From: an uncultured Ruminococcus sp.
GTDB lineage: Bacteria; Bacillota; Clostridia; Oscillospirales; SIG627
NCBI GenBank assembly: GCA_902796545.1
Contig: CADBPF010000047.1
Location: 1 to 37,704 of the forward strand
Direction: 5' to 3'
DNA: 37,704 nt
Below, piece by piece: positions 1-6,844 of this stretch (the stretch's first letter is position 1; every line of letters starts with the position of its first letter). The notes beneath the pieces are model-generated. The model made no database searches. It was not told the origin of the DNA and saw only the letters and a list, made by a program, of their open reading frames with translations. Position numbers and translations under genes: made by a program.

Positions 1-103
1 TGAGATCGTTGATCTGGATATTGACCTGGATCATCACGATAAACAGGAAAACCAAGATCGCCAAAAAGGCAAGCTTGGCAAAGAAACTCAGTTTTCCTTT
101 CAT
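1..103 (-). CDS. divIC: DivIC/FtsL-like septum formation initiator, N-terminal fragment
   Basis: Only the first 34 codons are inside the window; the gene runs off the left edge. The peptide starts with a short basic stretch, then one hydrophobic segment (about residues 7-26), then a polar QVNIQIND-like stretch that looks like the start of a coiled coil. This is the bitopic layout of DivIC/FtsB-type division proteins, which help assemble the septal peptidoglycan machinery. The start is ATG at 103 with AAAGGA upstream. The main support is context: it follows yabP and yabQ, where clostridia and bacilli carry divIC. With so little sequence it could be another small single-pass membrane protein. 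Confidence 0.6.
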   Translation of the reverse strand, partial: MKGKLSFFAKLAFLAILVFLFIVMIQVNIQINDL

Positions 104-120
104 AGCACGTCCTTTCGCGG

Positions 121-585
121 TCAGAAACCGCGCTTGACTGAACGGATCAGTCGTTTTCTGATTCTTTGATCCTTGCGGATCACGCGTTTTTTCAAACGGG
201 CATCCCTAAAATCGCGGACGCGGGTAAGAAGCGGGGAAACAAGCCGCGTTCTGATCGCAGAGGCAAACCGACGGATCTGAAAAACCAGTTTCGGCGTGAT
301 TCTTTGGATCAGGCGGCCAATCGAAAAGCGAAACAGAATCGCTCCGCCGAAAGTGCCGACGACGCCGAACCAGCGGATCTCGCCGTAGGAGAGCGCGTAG
401 GTCACGAAAATGAAACCGACGGCGGCGGGGATGCAAAAGAAAAAGTCAAATAGCGATATCAGCCAGTTCGGATGCTTGAAGAACGCGCGGAACAGCTTGA
501 TCGGCTCATAGCAGAAGGCGATCAGGGCGCCGAGCAGGATGCAGACGAGAAAATACAGGCATTGCTCGGAGATCTCGATGCGCAT
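121..585 (-). CDS. yabQ: Spore cortex biosynthesis protein YabQ
   Basis: A 154-residue membrane protein with three or so hydrophobic segments (roughly residues 8-27, 40-65 and 70-90) and a long, very basic Arg/Lys-rich C-terminal tail. This is the usual build of YabQ, a forespore outer-membrane protein needed for spore cortex formation in Bacillus. The start ATG at 585 directly abuts the stop codon of yabP with no spacer and no visible Shine-Dalgarno sequence, so translation is probably coupled to yabP. The gene order rqcP-yabP-yabQ-divIC is the conserved sporulation/division block of Firmicutes and supports the call strongly. Confidence 0.85.
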   Translation of the reverse strand: MRIEISEQCLYFLVCILLGALIAFCYEPIKLFRAFFKHPNWLISLFDFFFCIPAAVGFIFVTYALSYGEIRWFGVVGTFGGAILFRFSIGRLIQRITPKLVFQIRRFASAIRTRLVSPLLTRVRDFRDARLKKRVIRKDQRIRKRLIRSVKRGF

Positions 586-849
586 TTAAGAAAACAGGCG
601 GGAGAATAGCCCCGGTTTTTTCATCGGCTCTTCTTCTTTGAAAAAGGAGTCGATCCTGCCGGTGATGAGAGCTTGTCCCGTTTCTCTGGAAAAGGCTTCG
701 ATCTGCAAGCCCGCTCCGCCGACCAAAAAGACGCATTCGGTCAGTTTGAGTTCCACGTGCGCGTCGTCAAAGGCGAGGACCTCCGTTACGCCGGACAGTT
801 CCAGGCGCTCAAACCCCGTCAGACGCAAAGAAACGTTTGCGTGTTCCAT
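586..849 (-). CDS. yabP: Sporulation protein YabP
   Basis: An 87-residue protein of the YabP/YqfC family. The recognisable features are an N-terminal HANVSLRLTGFERLELSGV-like stretch, an acidic middle, an LxGxGLQIEAF-like stretch and a TGRIDSF segment near the end, all typical of this small family of mother-cell proteins required for spore coat/cortex assembly. The start is ATG at 849 with GGAGGA about seven bases upstream. It sits between rqcP and yabQ, as expected for yabP rather than its paralogue yqfC, which normally neighbours spoIV/yqfD. A 6-bp hairpin (888-903) lies in the short gap to rqcP but has no T-run. Confidence 0.85.
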   Translation of the reverse strand: MEHANVSLRLTGFERLELSGVTEVLAFDDAHVELKLTECVFLVGGAGLQIEAFSRETGQALITGRIDSFFKEEEPMKKPGLFSRLFS

Positions 850-908
850 TCGCTTCCTCCGAATCGTTGAATTCAGGTAAGCCTATGAAACCGCAGACGG
901 TTTTATGT

Positions 909-1148
909 TCAGATCACGCGAAACAGGGTCTGCGCGTCTTCCTTTTTCGTCGTTTCCCGGATATCGGTGATCTCAACGGTCAAAGGAGAAGCGCCGAGTC
1001 GCAGCTCGATCCTGTCGCCGACTTTGACCTGTGCGCCCGGCTTGACCGGACGGCCGTTCAGATAGACGCGAGAAGACAAGCAAGCCTCGCTTGCCAATTC
1101 ACGCCGTTTGATCAAACGGGAAACCTTTAAATATTTGTCGATACGCAT
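909..1148 (-). CDS. rqcP: S4-domain RNA-binding protein RqcP (YabO)
   Basis: A 79-residue S4-domain protein beginning MRIDKYLKVSRLIKRR, the signature opening of the YabO/RqcP and Hsp15 group. In Bacillus, RqcP works with RqcH on obstructed 50S subunits to add alanine tails to stalled nascent chains. The S4 alpha-L fold spans about residues 1-60. A longer reading from a TTG at 1199 would add 17 residues, but those codons lie inside the terminator hairpin that follows hup, so ATG at 1148 is preferred because it matches the family start exactly. No good Shine-Dalgarno sequence precedes it. Position between hup and yabP is standard for clostridia. Confidence 0.85.
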   Translation of the reverse strand: MRIDKYLKVSRLIKRRELASEACLSSRVYLNGRPVKPGAQVKVGDRIELRLGASPLTVEITDIRETTKKEDAQTLFRVI

Positions 1149-1151
1149 AAA

Positions 1152-1190
1152 CGAAAATGAAAACAATGCCGGCGGGGGACCGCCGGCATT
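1152..1190 (-). terminator. Rho-independent terminator after hup
   Basis: On the minus strand an 11-bp perfect stem (1165-1175 with 1180-1190) around a 4-base loop is followed by a T-rich run. It lies 15 bases after the hup stop codon and ends about 15 bases before the rqcP start. It should cut most hup transcripts and let only part of the RNA continue into the sporulation genes. Confidence 0.85.
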
Positions 1191-1205
1191 ATTCTCCAAG
1201 GAAAC

Positions 1206-1481
1206 TTATTTATTGAGAGTTCTCTTCAAAGCTTTGCTGGGAACGAAGCCCGCGCAGTCATAAGCGGCGATCTTGATCTGGGCGCCGGTCTGCGGGTTGC
1301 GGCCGGTACGGGCGGCACGATGACGGACCTTGAAGCTACCGAAACCGGAAACCTGAACAGCGTCTTTCTTTTTGAGGGCGCCGGTGATGGTGTCGAACAC
1401 CGCGGTCACGGCTGCTTCAGCGTCTTTTTTCTTGATACCGGCTTTTTCTGCAACGGCTTCAATCAGTTGAGATTTGTTCAT
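1206..1481 (-). CDS. hup: HU-family DNA-binding protein
   Basis: A 91-residue histone-like protein. It starts MNKSQLIEAVAEKAGI and carries the family signature GFGSFKVRHRAARTGRNPQTG at about residues 46-66, including the Arg-rich beta arm with the conserved RNPQTG tip that inserts into the DNA minor groove. HU dimers bend and compact DNA. Length is normal for the family. It has its own consensus promoter (1532-1560) and terminator (1152-1190), so it is probably expressed strongly and largely independently of the flanking mazG and rqcP. Codon usage is clean, as expected of an abundant protein. Confidence 0.97.
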   Translation of the reverse strand: MNKSQLIEAVAEKAGIKKKDAEAAVTAVFDTITGALKKKDAVQVSGFGSFKVRHRAARTGRNPQTGAQIKIAAYDCAGFVPSKALKRTLNK

Positions 1482-1531
1482 AGTATTCTCCTTGTCTTTC
1501 GTGTTGTAATCCGGTCATACGACCTATTTGG

Positions 1532-1560
1532 ATTATAGCACCGCAATAGGAAAAAAGCAA
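1532..1560 (-). promoter_or_regulatory. Sigma-A promoter of hup
   Basis: On the minus strand TTGCTT (1555-1560) and TATAAT (1532-1537) are separated by exactly 17 bases, about 45 bases upstream of the hup ATG. The rest of the 153-base gap between mazG and hup (1482-1634) is AT-rich and shows no other gene. Confidence 0.85.
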
Positions 1561-1634
1561 GTCCGGAACTGCACTTTTGTCACTTTCACAAAAAAATCGC
1601 TCAATTTTTGTAGAAAAATCACAATATTTTGTGG

Positions 1635-2297
1635 TTATTTTGCAGTTTTTGCCCGTTCTAAATACAATTTATTGTACTTTTCCAGAGCTTCCTCCGCGTC
1701 GATCCCCGCCGTTTTTGCCCGCAGCGCGACAGAAAACAATTCGCGTCCGATCGCGGTTTTGTCGTCCATGGCGTCGGGCATGAGGCTTTCCGGGTCGATC
1801 GATTGTTTTTGGGTGCGGCTTACAAACTTCTGCGCGCGCATCAAAGCGGGAAGCGCGCCCGCCACGCCCGCCAACGTGTCGCTTAGGGTGCTCATGCCCT
1901 TGGTTTGGTTTTTGATGCTCTCCCAGTTGGTAAGCACGGTGTCGGAGTCCTTTGCTTCTATCTCGCCGAACACGTGCGGATGGCGCACGACCAGCTTCGT
2001 GCAAAGCTCGTTTAATACGTCGGTGATCGTAAACTCGCCGTTTTCCTCCGCGATCACCGCGTGGAAGACCACCTGCATCAATACGTCGCCGAGTTCCTCA
2101 CGCAAGGCGGCAGGATCGTTTTGATCGATCGCGTCGCAGGCTTCGTAGGTTTCCTCCAAAAAGTTCTGACGGATCGATCGGTGCGTCTGCTCCCGATCCC
2201 AGGGACAGCCGCCCGGGCGGCGCAAAAGGCGCATGAGTTCCAAAAAATCGTCGAAAGAATATTCGGCCTTGTTGATAAAGTATGCTTTTTCTTTCAT
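1635..2297 (-). CDS. mazG: MazG family nucleotide pyrophosphohydrolase
   Basis: A 220-residue MazG protein, predicted to hydrolyse nucleoside triphosphates to monophosphates and pyrophosphate, with a house-cleaning role. The N-terminal MazG domain shows the LRRPGGCPWDREQTH motif (about 25-39), then FLEETYE (EExxE, residues 48-52) and EELGD (67-71), the Mg-binding acidic residues of the all-alpha NTP pyrophosphatase fold. A partial second helical repeat follows. It lacks the methylase-like N-terminal domain that Bacillus YabN carries. The start ATG follows the radA stop by four bases, with AAGGA lying inside the end of radA, so the two are translationally linked. Confidence 0.93.
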   Translation of the reverse strand: MKEKAYFINKAEYSFDDFLELMRLLRRPGGCPWDREQTHRSIRQNFLEETYEACDAIDQNDPAALREELGDVLMQVVFHAVIAEENGEFTITDVLNELCTKLVVRHPHVFGEIEAKDSDTVLTNWESIKNQTKGMSTLSDTLAGVAGALPALMRAQKFVSRTQKQSIDPESLMPDAMDDKTAIGRELFSVALRAKTAGIDAEEALEKYNKLYLERAKTAK

Positions 2298-2301
2298 GTT
2301 C

Positions 2302-3675
2302 TTATCCTTTTTGTAAGATCTGGGTCAACTCAAACGCACTCCTGACGCCGATCAGCTCCACGCCTTTGGGCGGATTTTTCAATAGCTTGATATTTCGCTG
2401 CGGCAAAACGATTCTCGTAAACCCGAGCCGCGCGCCCTCTCTGACGCGCGCGTCACAGGCTCCTACCGTGCGGCATTCGCCGGAAAGCCCGATCTCGCCC
2501 AAAAAGAGGGTATCGCCGGCAAGCGGGATGGCTTTTACGCCGGAATAGAGCGCCGCGACGATCCCGAGATCCGTGGCGGTCTCGTCAAAGCGCAGACCCC
2601 CGATCACGTTGAGATACACGTCTTTATCGAACATCGGAATGCCGAGCCGCTGCTCCATGACGGCAAGCAGAAGATGCATCCGATTATAATCGACTCCGTT
2701 TGCCAGTCGTTTCGGGGACGGGAAGGGTGATTTTGCCACGAGCGCCTGGATCTCCGCCAGGATCGGGCGCGTGCCTTCCATCAGGCAAACGCTGGCGCTC
2801 CCGGGAACGTCCTTCGGGGTATCCTCCAGTAAACGGCGGCTGGGGTCGGGGATCTCGCACAGTCCCTCGTCCGTCATCTCAAAAAGTCCGATCTCGCTCG
2901 TGGCGCCGTAACGGTTTTTGATCGTGCGGATAAAGCGGCAGGACTGCGTTCTGTCGCCTTCAAAATACAAAACCACGTCCACCATGTGTTCCAAAAGCTT
3001 CGGACCGGCGATCACGCCGTCCTTATTGACGTGCCCGACCATAATCGTGGCGCAGGCGAGCTGTTTGGTCAGATTGATCAGCGCACCCGCCGCCTGCTTG
3101 ACCTGCGAGGCGCTGCCGGGCGAGGAGGAGATCGACGCGTCGCAGACGGTCTGGATCGAGTCGATCAGAATAAGCTGATAGCCGTTTTTCGCTTCCTCCA
3201 GGATCGCTTCGAGATCGGTCTCGCAGAAAAGATACAATTGATCGTCGGCGACCGACAGGCGCTTTGCGCGCTGTGCGATCTGCCGCGCGCTTTCCTCGCC
3301 GGAAACGTATAAGATTTTCAGATCCGGCAGGGCGCGGCAAAGCTGCAGCAAAAGGGTGGACTTACCGATCCCCGGCTCGCCGGAGAGCAGCGAAACGCTC
3401 CCCGCGACGATGCCGCCGCCCAACGCGCGATCAAACTCCGCGATCCCGGTGGGTCGGCGGAAAACGCCCTCATCGCTTTGCTCAACTTCGTTCAAGCGCA
3501 GGCTTTTGGCGCGCGGCGCAAGCGGTTTTGCGGAAATGCTGACCGCTTTTTGGATCGCGCGGGTCTCCTCGGTCAGCGTGTTCCAACTGCCGCATTCCCG
3601 GCATTTGCCGCTCCAGTTCGGAAATTCCGCTCCGCATTCGGAGCAGACGAATCGGGTTTGCACTCCTTTTGGCAT
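2302..3675 (-). CDS. radA: DNA repair protein RadA (Sms)
   Basis: A 457-residue RadA/Sms, the RecA-related branch-migration helicase that helps process recombination intermediates. Visible parts in order: an N-terminal C4 zinc finger (Cys 11, 14, 25, 28), Walker A GEPGIGKST (99-107), Walker B LILIDSIQT (168-176), the RadA-specific KNRxG motif (here KNRYG, 253-257; most family members have Phe) and a C-terminal Lon-protease-like domain (GVDYNRMHLLLAVMEQR region onward). Length is normal. The start ATG at 3675 has AAGGAAG upstream. It lies between the cwlD-like gene and mazG with gaps of 24 and 4 bases, pointing to one operon. Confidence 0.97.
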   Translation of the reverse strand: MPKGVQTRFVCSECGAEFPNWSGKCRECGSWNTLTEETRAIQKAVSISAKPLAPRAKSLRLNEVEQSDEGVFRRPTGIAEFDRALGGGIVAGSVSLLSGEPGIGKSTLLLQLCRALPDLKILYVSGEESARQIAQRAKRLSVADDQLYLFCETDLEAILEEAKNGYQLILIDSIQTVCDASISSSPGSASQVKQAAGALINLTKQLACATIMVGHVNKDGVIAGPKLLEHMVDVVLYFEGDRTQSCRFIRTIKNRYGATSEIGLFEMTDEGLCEIPDPSRRLLEDTPKDVPGSASVCLMEGTRPILAEIQALVAKSPFPSPKRLANGVDYNRMHLLLAVMEQRLGIPMFDKDVYLNVIGGLRFDETATDLGIVAALYSGVKAIPLAGDTLFLGEIGLSGECRTVGACDARVREGARLGFTRIVLPQRNIKLLKNPPKGVELIGVRSAFELTQILQKG

Positions 3676-3699
3676 ATTGCACTTCCTTCTTCGTTTATG

Positions 3700-4449
3700 T
3701 CAGGGTTGGTACAGATAAGCGGCGATCGAGGACGCAAGCACAAAGGCGAATTTGTTTTGGTAATCCTCGTCGCACAACGATTCCAGTTCGTCCGGGGTCG
3801 AGAGAAAGCCGCATTCGATCAGCGCGCTCGGCATGGACAAGCGATTGAGCAGGTAGATTTGCGAGGTGGATTTGATCGTGCGGGAATTCTCTTGCTGCAG
3901 GCAGGATGCGATCGAATGCTGCAAAAACGAGGCAAAAACCTCGTTTTGCGGATTTTGCTCGGTGAAAAAGACCTGCGCGCCGCGGCACTCCGCCGCGGGA
4001 TAGGAATTCATGTGGACGGATAAAAAGAGATCCGCCTTCGCGGCGTTTGCGATCCGCTCGCGGGCGAGCATCTCGCTTTGCTTGACGGACAGCTCCGGTT
4101 TGTCACCCGCCTGCGGCAATTCGTCGCTATCGCGCGTCTGAATGACCTCGATCCGGAACAGCGAGAGAAACTGCGCGGTTTTCGTTGCGATCTGCAAATT
4201 CAAGTCTTTTTCCAAGACCCCGGTCGCGCTTTGCGCGCCGGAATCGATCCCGCCGTGTCCCGCGTCCAGTACGACGCGCTTGATTTCCGTTTGCGATACC
4301 GCCGTACTTTCCGCCTGCGCCGGCATAGTCGCGGGCTTTTTTCGATCAAGCGGGGCAAGCGCGTCGGAACAGAGAAGTAATAAGAAAATCGCCGCGAGCA
4401 GATAGGACAGGATCGCAAGATAGATCCGGATGAGATTGTTTGTTTTCAA
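3700..4449 (-). CDS. cwlD: N-acetylmuramoyl-L-alanine amidase, CwlD-like
   Basis: A 249-residue zinc amidase of the Amidase_3 family, cutting the bond between MurNAc and L-Ala in peptidoglycan. One N-terminal membrane anchor or signal (about residues 9-27) is followed by a short linker and the catalytic domain. Zinc ligands and catalytic Glu are all visible: His65 in LDAGHGG, Glu80, His146 in SVHMNS and Glu212 in IECGF. The lack of any cell-wall-binding repeats and the small size fit CwlD, which makes muramic lactam in spore cortex; the symbol is given on that basis and on the sporulation setting. The start is TTG at 4449, five bases after a near-perfect Shine-Dalgarno sequence that is buried in a hairpin. 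Confidence 0.85.
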   Translation of the reverse strand: MKTNNLIRIYLAILSYLLAAIFLLLLCSDALAPLDRKKPATMPAQAESTAVSQTEIKRVVLDAGHGGIDSGAQSATGVLEKDLNLQIATKTAQFLSLFRIEVIQTRDSDELPQAGDKPELSVKQSEMLARERIANAAKADLFLSVHMNSYPAAECRGAQVFFTEQNPQNEVFASFLQHSIASCLQQENSRTIKSTSQIYLLNRLSMPSALIECGFLSTPDELESLCDEDYQNKFAFVLASSIAAYLYQP

Positions 4450-4450
4450 G

Positions 4451-4482
4451 AAATCACCTCATCACAGACTATGAGGTGATTT
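4451..4482. promoter_or_regulatory. Hairpin covering the cwlD-like ribosome binding site
   Basis: A 12-bp perfect inverted repeat (4451-4462 and 4471-4482) with an 8-base loop. On the minus-strand RNA the arm next to the start holds GAGGTGAT, an extended Shine-Dalgarno sequence; the opposite arm is its complement and resembles the 16S 3' end. It could block translation or act as a weak terminator of the upstream gene; the minus-strand T-run is poor. On the plus strand the stem is followed by six Ts, but no plus-strand gene precedes it. Confidence 0.6.
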
Positions 4483-4495
4483 TTTGCTTCATACC

Positions 4496-5119
4496 TTATT
4501 TCAGTTTCGGTTTTTGATCTTGCGCGCCCGAGGTCTTACTGCCGCCGAACATCCGCTTGTCCTTTAAGCCGTAGGAATACGCGACCAGTCCGATCAGCGT
4601 GACGGGAACGATCGAAATCAGATAATAGGGCATACTCGCGTTATAGATCGCGATATTGGACAGTGCGACCTCATAATCGGCGTTTGCGATCACGTGGACC
4701 GGGAAGAGCACGCGGATCAGACCGCCGTACACGCCGTTGAAGAAGAATTCGGTGATCACGTAGATCACGTAGTTCCAGCCGGTCGGGTTCCCGACGGCGT
4801 TGGGCGTCAGCGGGAAGAGCACCGGCACGAGCGAGAGAACGAAGCCGGGCAAGGCGCCGCAAAAGCCGAGGATCGCTCCGGTAACGGGGCCGATATTCGT
4901 GCGCTCGTCGGGCGTGCGCAAAGCCTCGTCACAGCCGGCTTTCCAGATGATATCGTAGATGAGATAATAAAACAAGCCGATCGACGTGACGATCCCGACG
5001 ACGAGCAAAAACGTGATCTCGGAGACGGCGAGATAGACCATTTTTCCGAGCATGGACAAAATGATCTGGGTGCCGACTAACTTGCCGACGATCGGCAGGT
5101 TCCGTTTCCAAAAACTCAT
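4496..5119 (-). CDS. Hypothetical polytopic membrane protein
   Basis: A 207-residue protein I do not recognise. It has four or five likely membrane segments: about residues 17-50 (possibly two), 75-97, 115-140 and 165-185. A conserved-looking charged loop between the first and second groups reads IWKAGCDEALRTPDERTN, and the C-terminal tail is short, polar and Lys-rich. The start ATG at 5119 is chosen over a TTG at 5131 because GGAG sits at the proper distance from it. It is first in the unit membrane gene-cwlD-radA-mazG and has its own divergent promoter. No transport or enzyme motif is visible. Confidence 0.75.
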   Translation of the reverse strand: MSFWKRNLPIVGKLVGTQIILSMLGKMVYLAVSEITFLLVVGIVTSIGLFYYLIYDIIWKAGCDEALRTPDERTNIGPVTGAILGFCGALPGFVLSLVPVLFPLTPNAVGNPTGWNYVIYVITEFFFNGVYGGLIRVLFPVHVIANADYEVALSNIAIYNASMPYYLISIVPVTLIGLVAYSYGLKDKRMFGGSKTSGAQDQKPKLK

Positions 5120-5155
5120 GACAAACTCCAAATCCTAACGTTTTCCGTTTGATTT

Positions 5156-5184
5156 ATTTTACCTTTTTTCCTCATGTTTGACAA
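5156..5184 (-). promoter_or_regulatory. Sigma-A promoter, minus strand, for the membrane protein unit
   Basis: Minus-strand TTGTCA (5179-5184) and TAAAAT (5156-5161) with a 17-base spacer, about 40 bases before the ATG at 5119. Its -35 hexamer is one arm of an inverted repeat whose other arm is the -35 of the plus-strand promoter. Confidence 0.75.
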
Positions 5185-5193
5185 GTGTTTTTC

Positions 5194-5222
5194 TTGTCAA
5201 AAACGAAAAGTTGTGTTACAAT
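5194..5222 (+). promoter_or_regulatory. Sigma-A promoter, plus strand, for the Xer recombinase gene
   Basis: TTGTCA (5194-5199) and TACAAT (5217-5222) with a 17-base spacer and a TGT extension before the -10. It lies 21 bases before the start codon at 5244, so the leader is very short, with the Shine-Dalgarno sequence AAAGGAGA inside it. Confidence 0.8.
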
Positions 5223-5243
5223 CGCGCGTGAAAGGAGAAGCCG

Positions 5244-6212
5244 ATGTTCGATTATTCCGCTTTAAGCGAGCCCATTGCGGCGTTTGCCTCGTATAAACTG
5301 AATATTCAAAACGCATCCAAACTCACGGTGTATAACTACGTCGTGGATCTGAACGGCTTTTTCCGTTGGTATCTGGAAACGCGAAAGATCGACTGCGCGC
5401 CGGAAAAGCTTACGTTCGAGATCGTATCACGCGTCAAACAGATCGATATTTACGAATATCTCTTATACGTTGCCTCGCAAAAGCAAAACGGCGCGAAAGC
5501 GCGCGCAAGGAAGCTCTGCGCTTTGCGCGTGTTCTATAAGTATCTTGTAAAAAACCACAAGGAAGTCACGGAAAACCCCGCAAAGGATATCGACTCGCCC
5601 GCCGTGAAACCCGCTCTGCCGCGCTATCTTTCGCTCGAGGAATCCAAGCGCCTGCTGGACGCGGCGAAGGCAAACGGAAAAGAAAACCGCCTGCGCGATT
5701 ACGCGATCTTAACCTTGTTTTTGAATTGCGGGATGCGGCTTGCCGAATTATGCGGCTTGTCGTTTTCCTCGCTTGCGGATGATCTGAGTTGGATCCGCGT
5801 CTTGGGCAAAGGCTCCAAAGAGCGCATCTTATACTTAAACGACGCGTGCAAAAGCGCGTTGAGCGAGTACCTCAAGCTGCGTGCGACCCTGCCTGCCAAG
5901 GATAAGGACGCGGTCTTTCTGAACCGGAGCGGTGACCGACTCGGCAGACAGGGCGTACAGCTTTTGGTGCAGAAGTATCTTAGAGCCGCGGGACTTGGCG
6001 GATCGCATTATTCCGTGCACAAGCTCCGGCATACCGCGGCGACGCTCATGTATTCCACCGGAAACGTGGACGTGCGCGTTCTCAAAGACATTTTGGGTCA
6101 CGAGCAGTTGAATACGACGCAGATCTACACGCACGTAAACGACGAGCAGATGAAAAACGCGCTCAATGCAAACCCGCTTGCCGAGGAAAAGGGTATCAAA
6201 TCCGAAAAATAG
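5244..6212 (+). CDS. Tyrosine recombinase, XerC/XerD type
   Basis: A 322-residue site-specific tyrosine recombinase. An N-terminal SAM-like core-binding domain (about 1-115) precedes the catalytic domain, which has the full active-site set: Arg165 (NCGMRLAEL), Lys192 (GKGSKER), His259 and Arg262 (HKLRHTAATL), His286 (LGHEQ) and the nucleophile Tyr295 (TTQIYTH). Size and architecture match chromosome-dimer-resolving XerC/XerD rather than larger phage integrases. No attachment sites, excisionase or phage genes are nearby, so a housekeeping role is more likely. It is followed 29 bases later by a membrane protein gene that probably shares its transcript. XerC and XerD cannot be told apart here, so no symbol is given. 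Confidence 0.93.
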   Translation: MFDYSALSEPIAAFASYKLNIQNASKLTVYNYVVDLNGFFRWYLETRKIDCAPEKLTFEIVSRVKQIDIYEYLLYVASQKQNGAKARARKLCALRVFYKYLVKNHKEVTENPAKDIDSPAVKPALPRYLSLEESKRLLDAAKANGKENRLRDYAILTLFLNCGMRLAELCGLSFSSLADDLSWIRVLGKGSKERILYLNDACKSALSEYLKLRATLPAKDKDAVFLNRSGDRLGRQGVQLLVQKYLRAAGLGGSHYSVHKLRHTAATLMYSTGNVDVRVLKDILGHEQLNTTQIYTHVNDEQMKNALNANPLAEEKGIKSEK

Positions 6213-6241
6213 GGCATACTGGCCTTAAACAGGAGGCTTGT

Positions 6242-6844
6242 ATGCGGTATCACCTGACTTACGAAACCGAAACACACATCGAAGCCCGCAGATTGTTTGC
6301 CTGCGGGCTTTGCGCGTTTGTGGCGGCATTTTTATGGGAAAGCGCGTCCGAACACCTGAAGGATCTGTCCTTCTTATTCGATCTGTTCGGGTGCGTTTTA
6401 TTCTTCTGCGGCGCGCTTCTTTGGGACCGGAAACGGATGCGCCTTTGCGCCTTGCTGTTTGCCGCCGCGTTCTGTGCGCGCCTGGTCGTGCTGATCGTGC
6501 ATCCAAAGGGTCTGTTTTCGTTTTTATATCTTCTGCCTTTCGCGCTGCTTTCGCTCATCGGGGAACTGATCGCCTTAAAGGCGCTGATCGGGTTCTACCG
6601 GAAGGACCCGAAAAACGGCTATTTCAAACGGGTCAGACGCATCTATTACGCCTTACCGCGCGCGGAGGTTTGTTTTTGGATCGCCACGACGATCTCTTAT
6701 ATTTCCGATCTGCTCTTATTGCCCGCGGCGCTTCTCTTTTTATGGACGCTCGGGCTCAGGCTCTGGATCTCGTTTTTGCTGTTTTCCGGCCCGCACGCGG
6801 GCGCGTTTTTGCGGGACCGGAACAAGAGCCCCCAAAGCCAATGA
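6242..6844 (+). CDS. Hypothetical membrane protein
   Basis: A 200-residue polytopic protein of unknown function. Hydrophobic segments lie at about residues 19-33, 43-60, 65-84, 92-118, 143-160 and 160-182, many rich in Leu, Phe and Cys. The start ATG at 6242 follows a good AGGAGG eight bases upstream. The last 49 codons overlap the 3' end of the oppositely oriented SpoVB-like gene by 148 bases. The plus-strand reading there encodes a convincing membrane segment (LLLLPAALLFLWTLGL), so I think the coding pressure in the overlap belongs to this gene. Probably co-transcribed with the recombinase gene before it. Confidence 0.72.
   Translation: MRYHLTYETETHIEARRLFACGLCAFVAAFLWESASEHLKDLSFLFDLFGCVLFFCGALLWDRKRMRLCALLFAAAFCARLVVLIVHPKGLFSFLYLLPFALLSLIGELIALKALIGFYRKDPKNGYFKRVRRIYYALPRAEVCFWIATTISYISDLLLLPAALLFLWTLGLRLWISFLLFSGPHAGAFLRDRNKSPQSQ

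Noticed and set aside
888-903. Small hairpin between rqcP and yabP as a terminator
   Set aside because: Only 6 bp with no T-run, and the genes around it belong to one conserved operon.
1149-1199. Longer N-terminus for RqcP from a TTG
   Set aside because: Its codons form the hup terminator hairpin and do not resemble the family.
5244-6212. Recombinase as integrase of a mobile element
   Set aside because: Size and active site fit XerC/XerD; no att repeats, excisionase, relaxase or phage genes lie nearby, and the tRNA array is 14 kb away.
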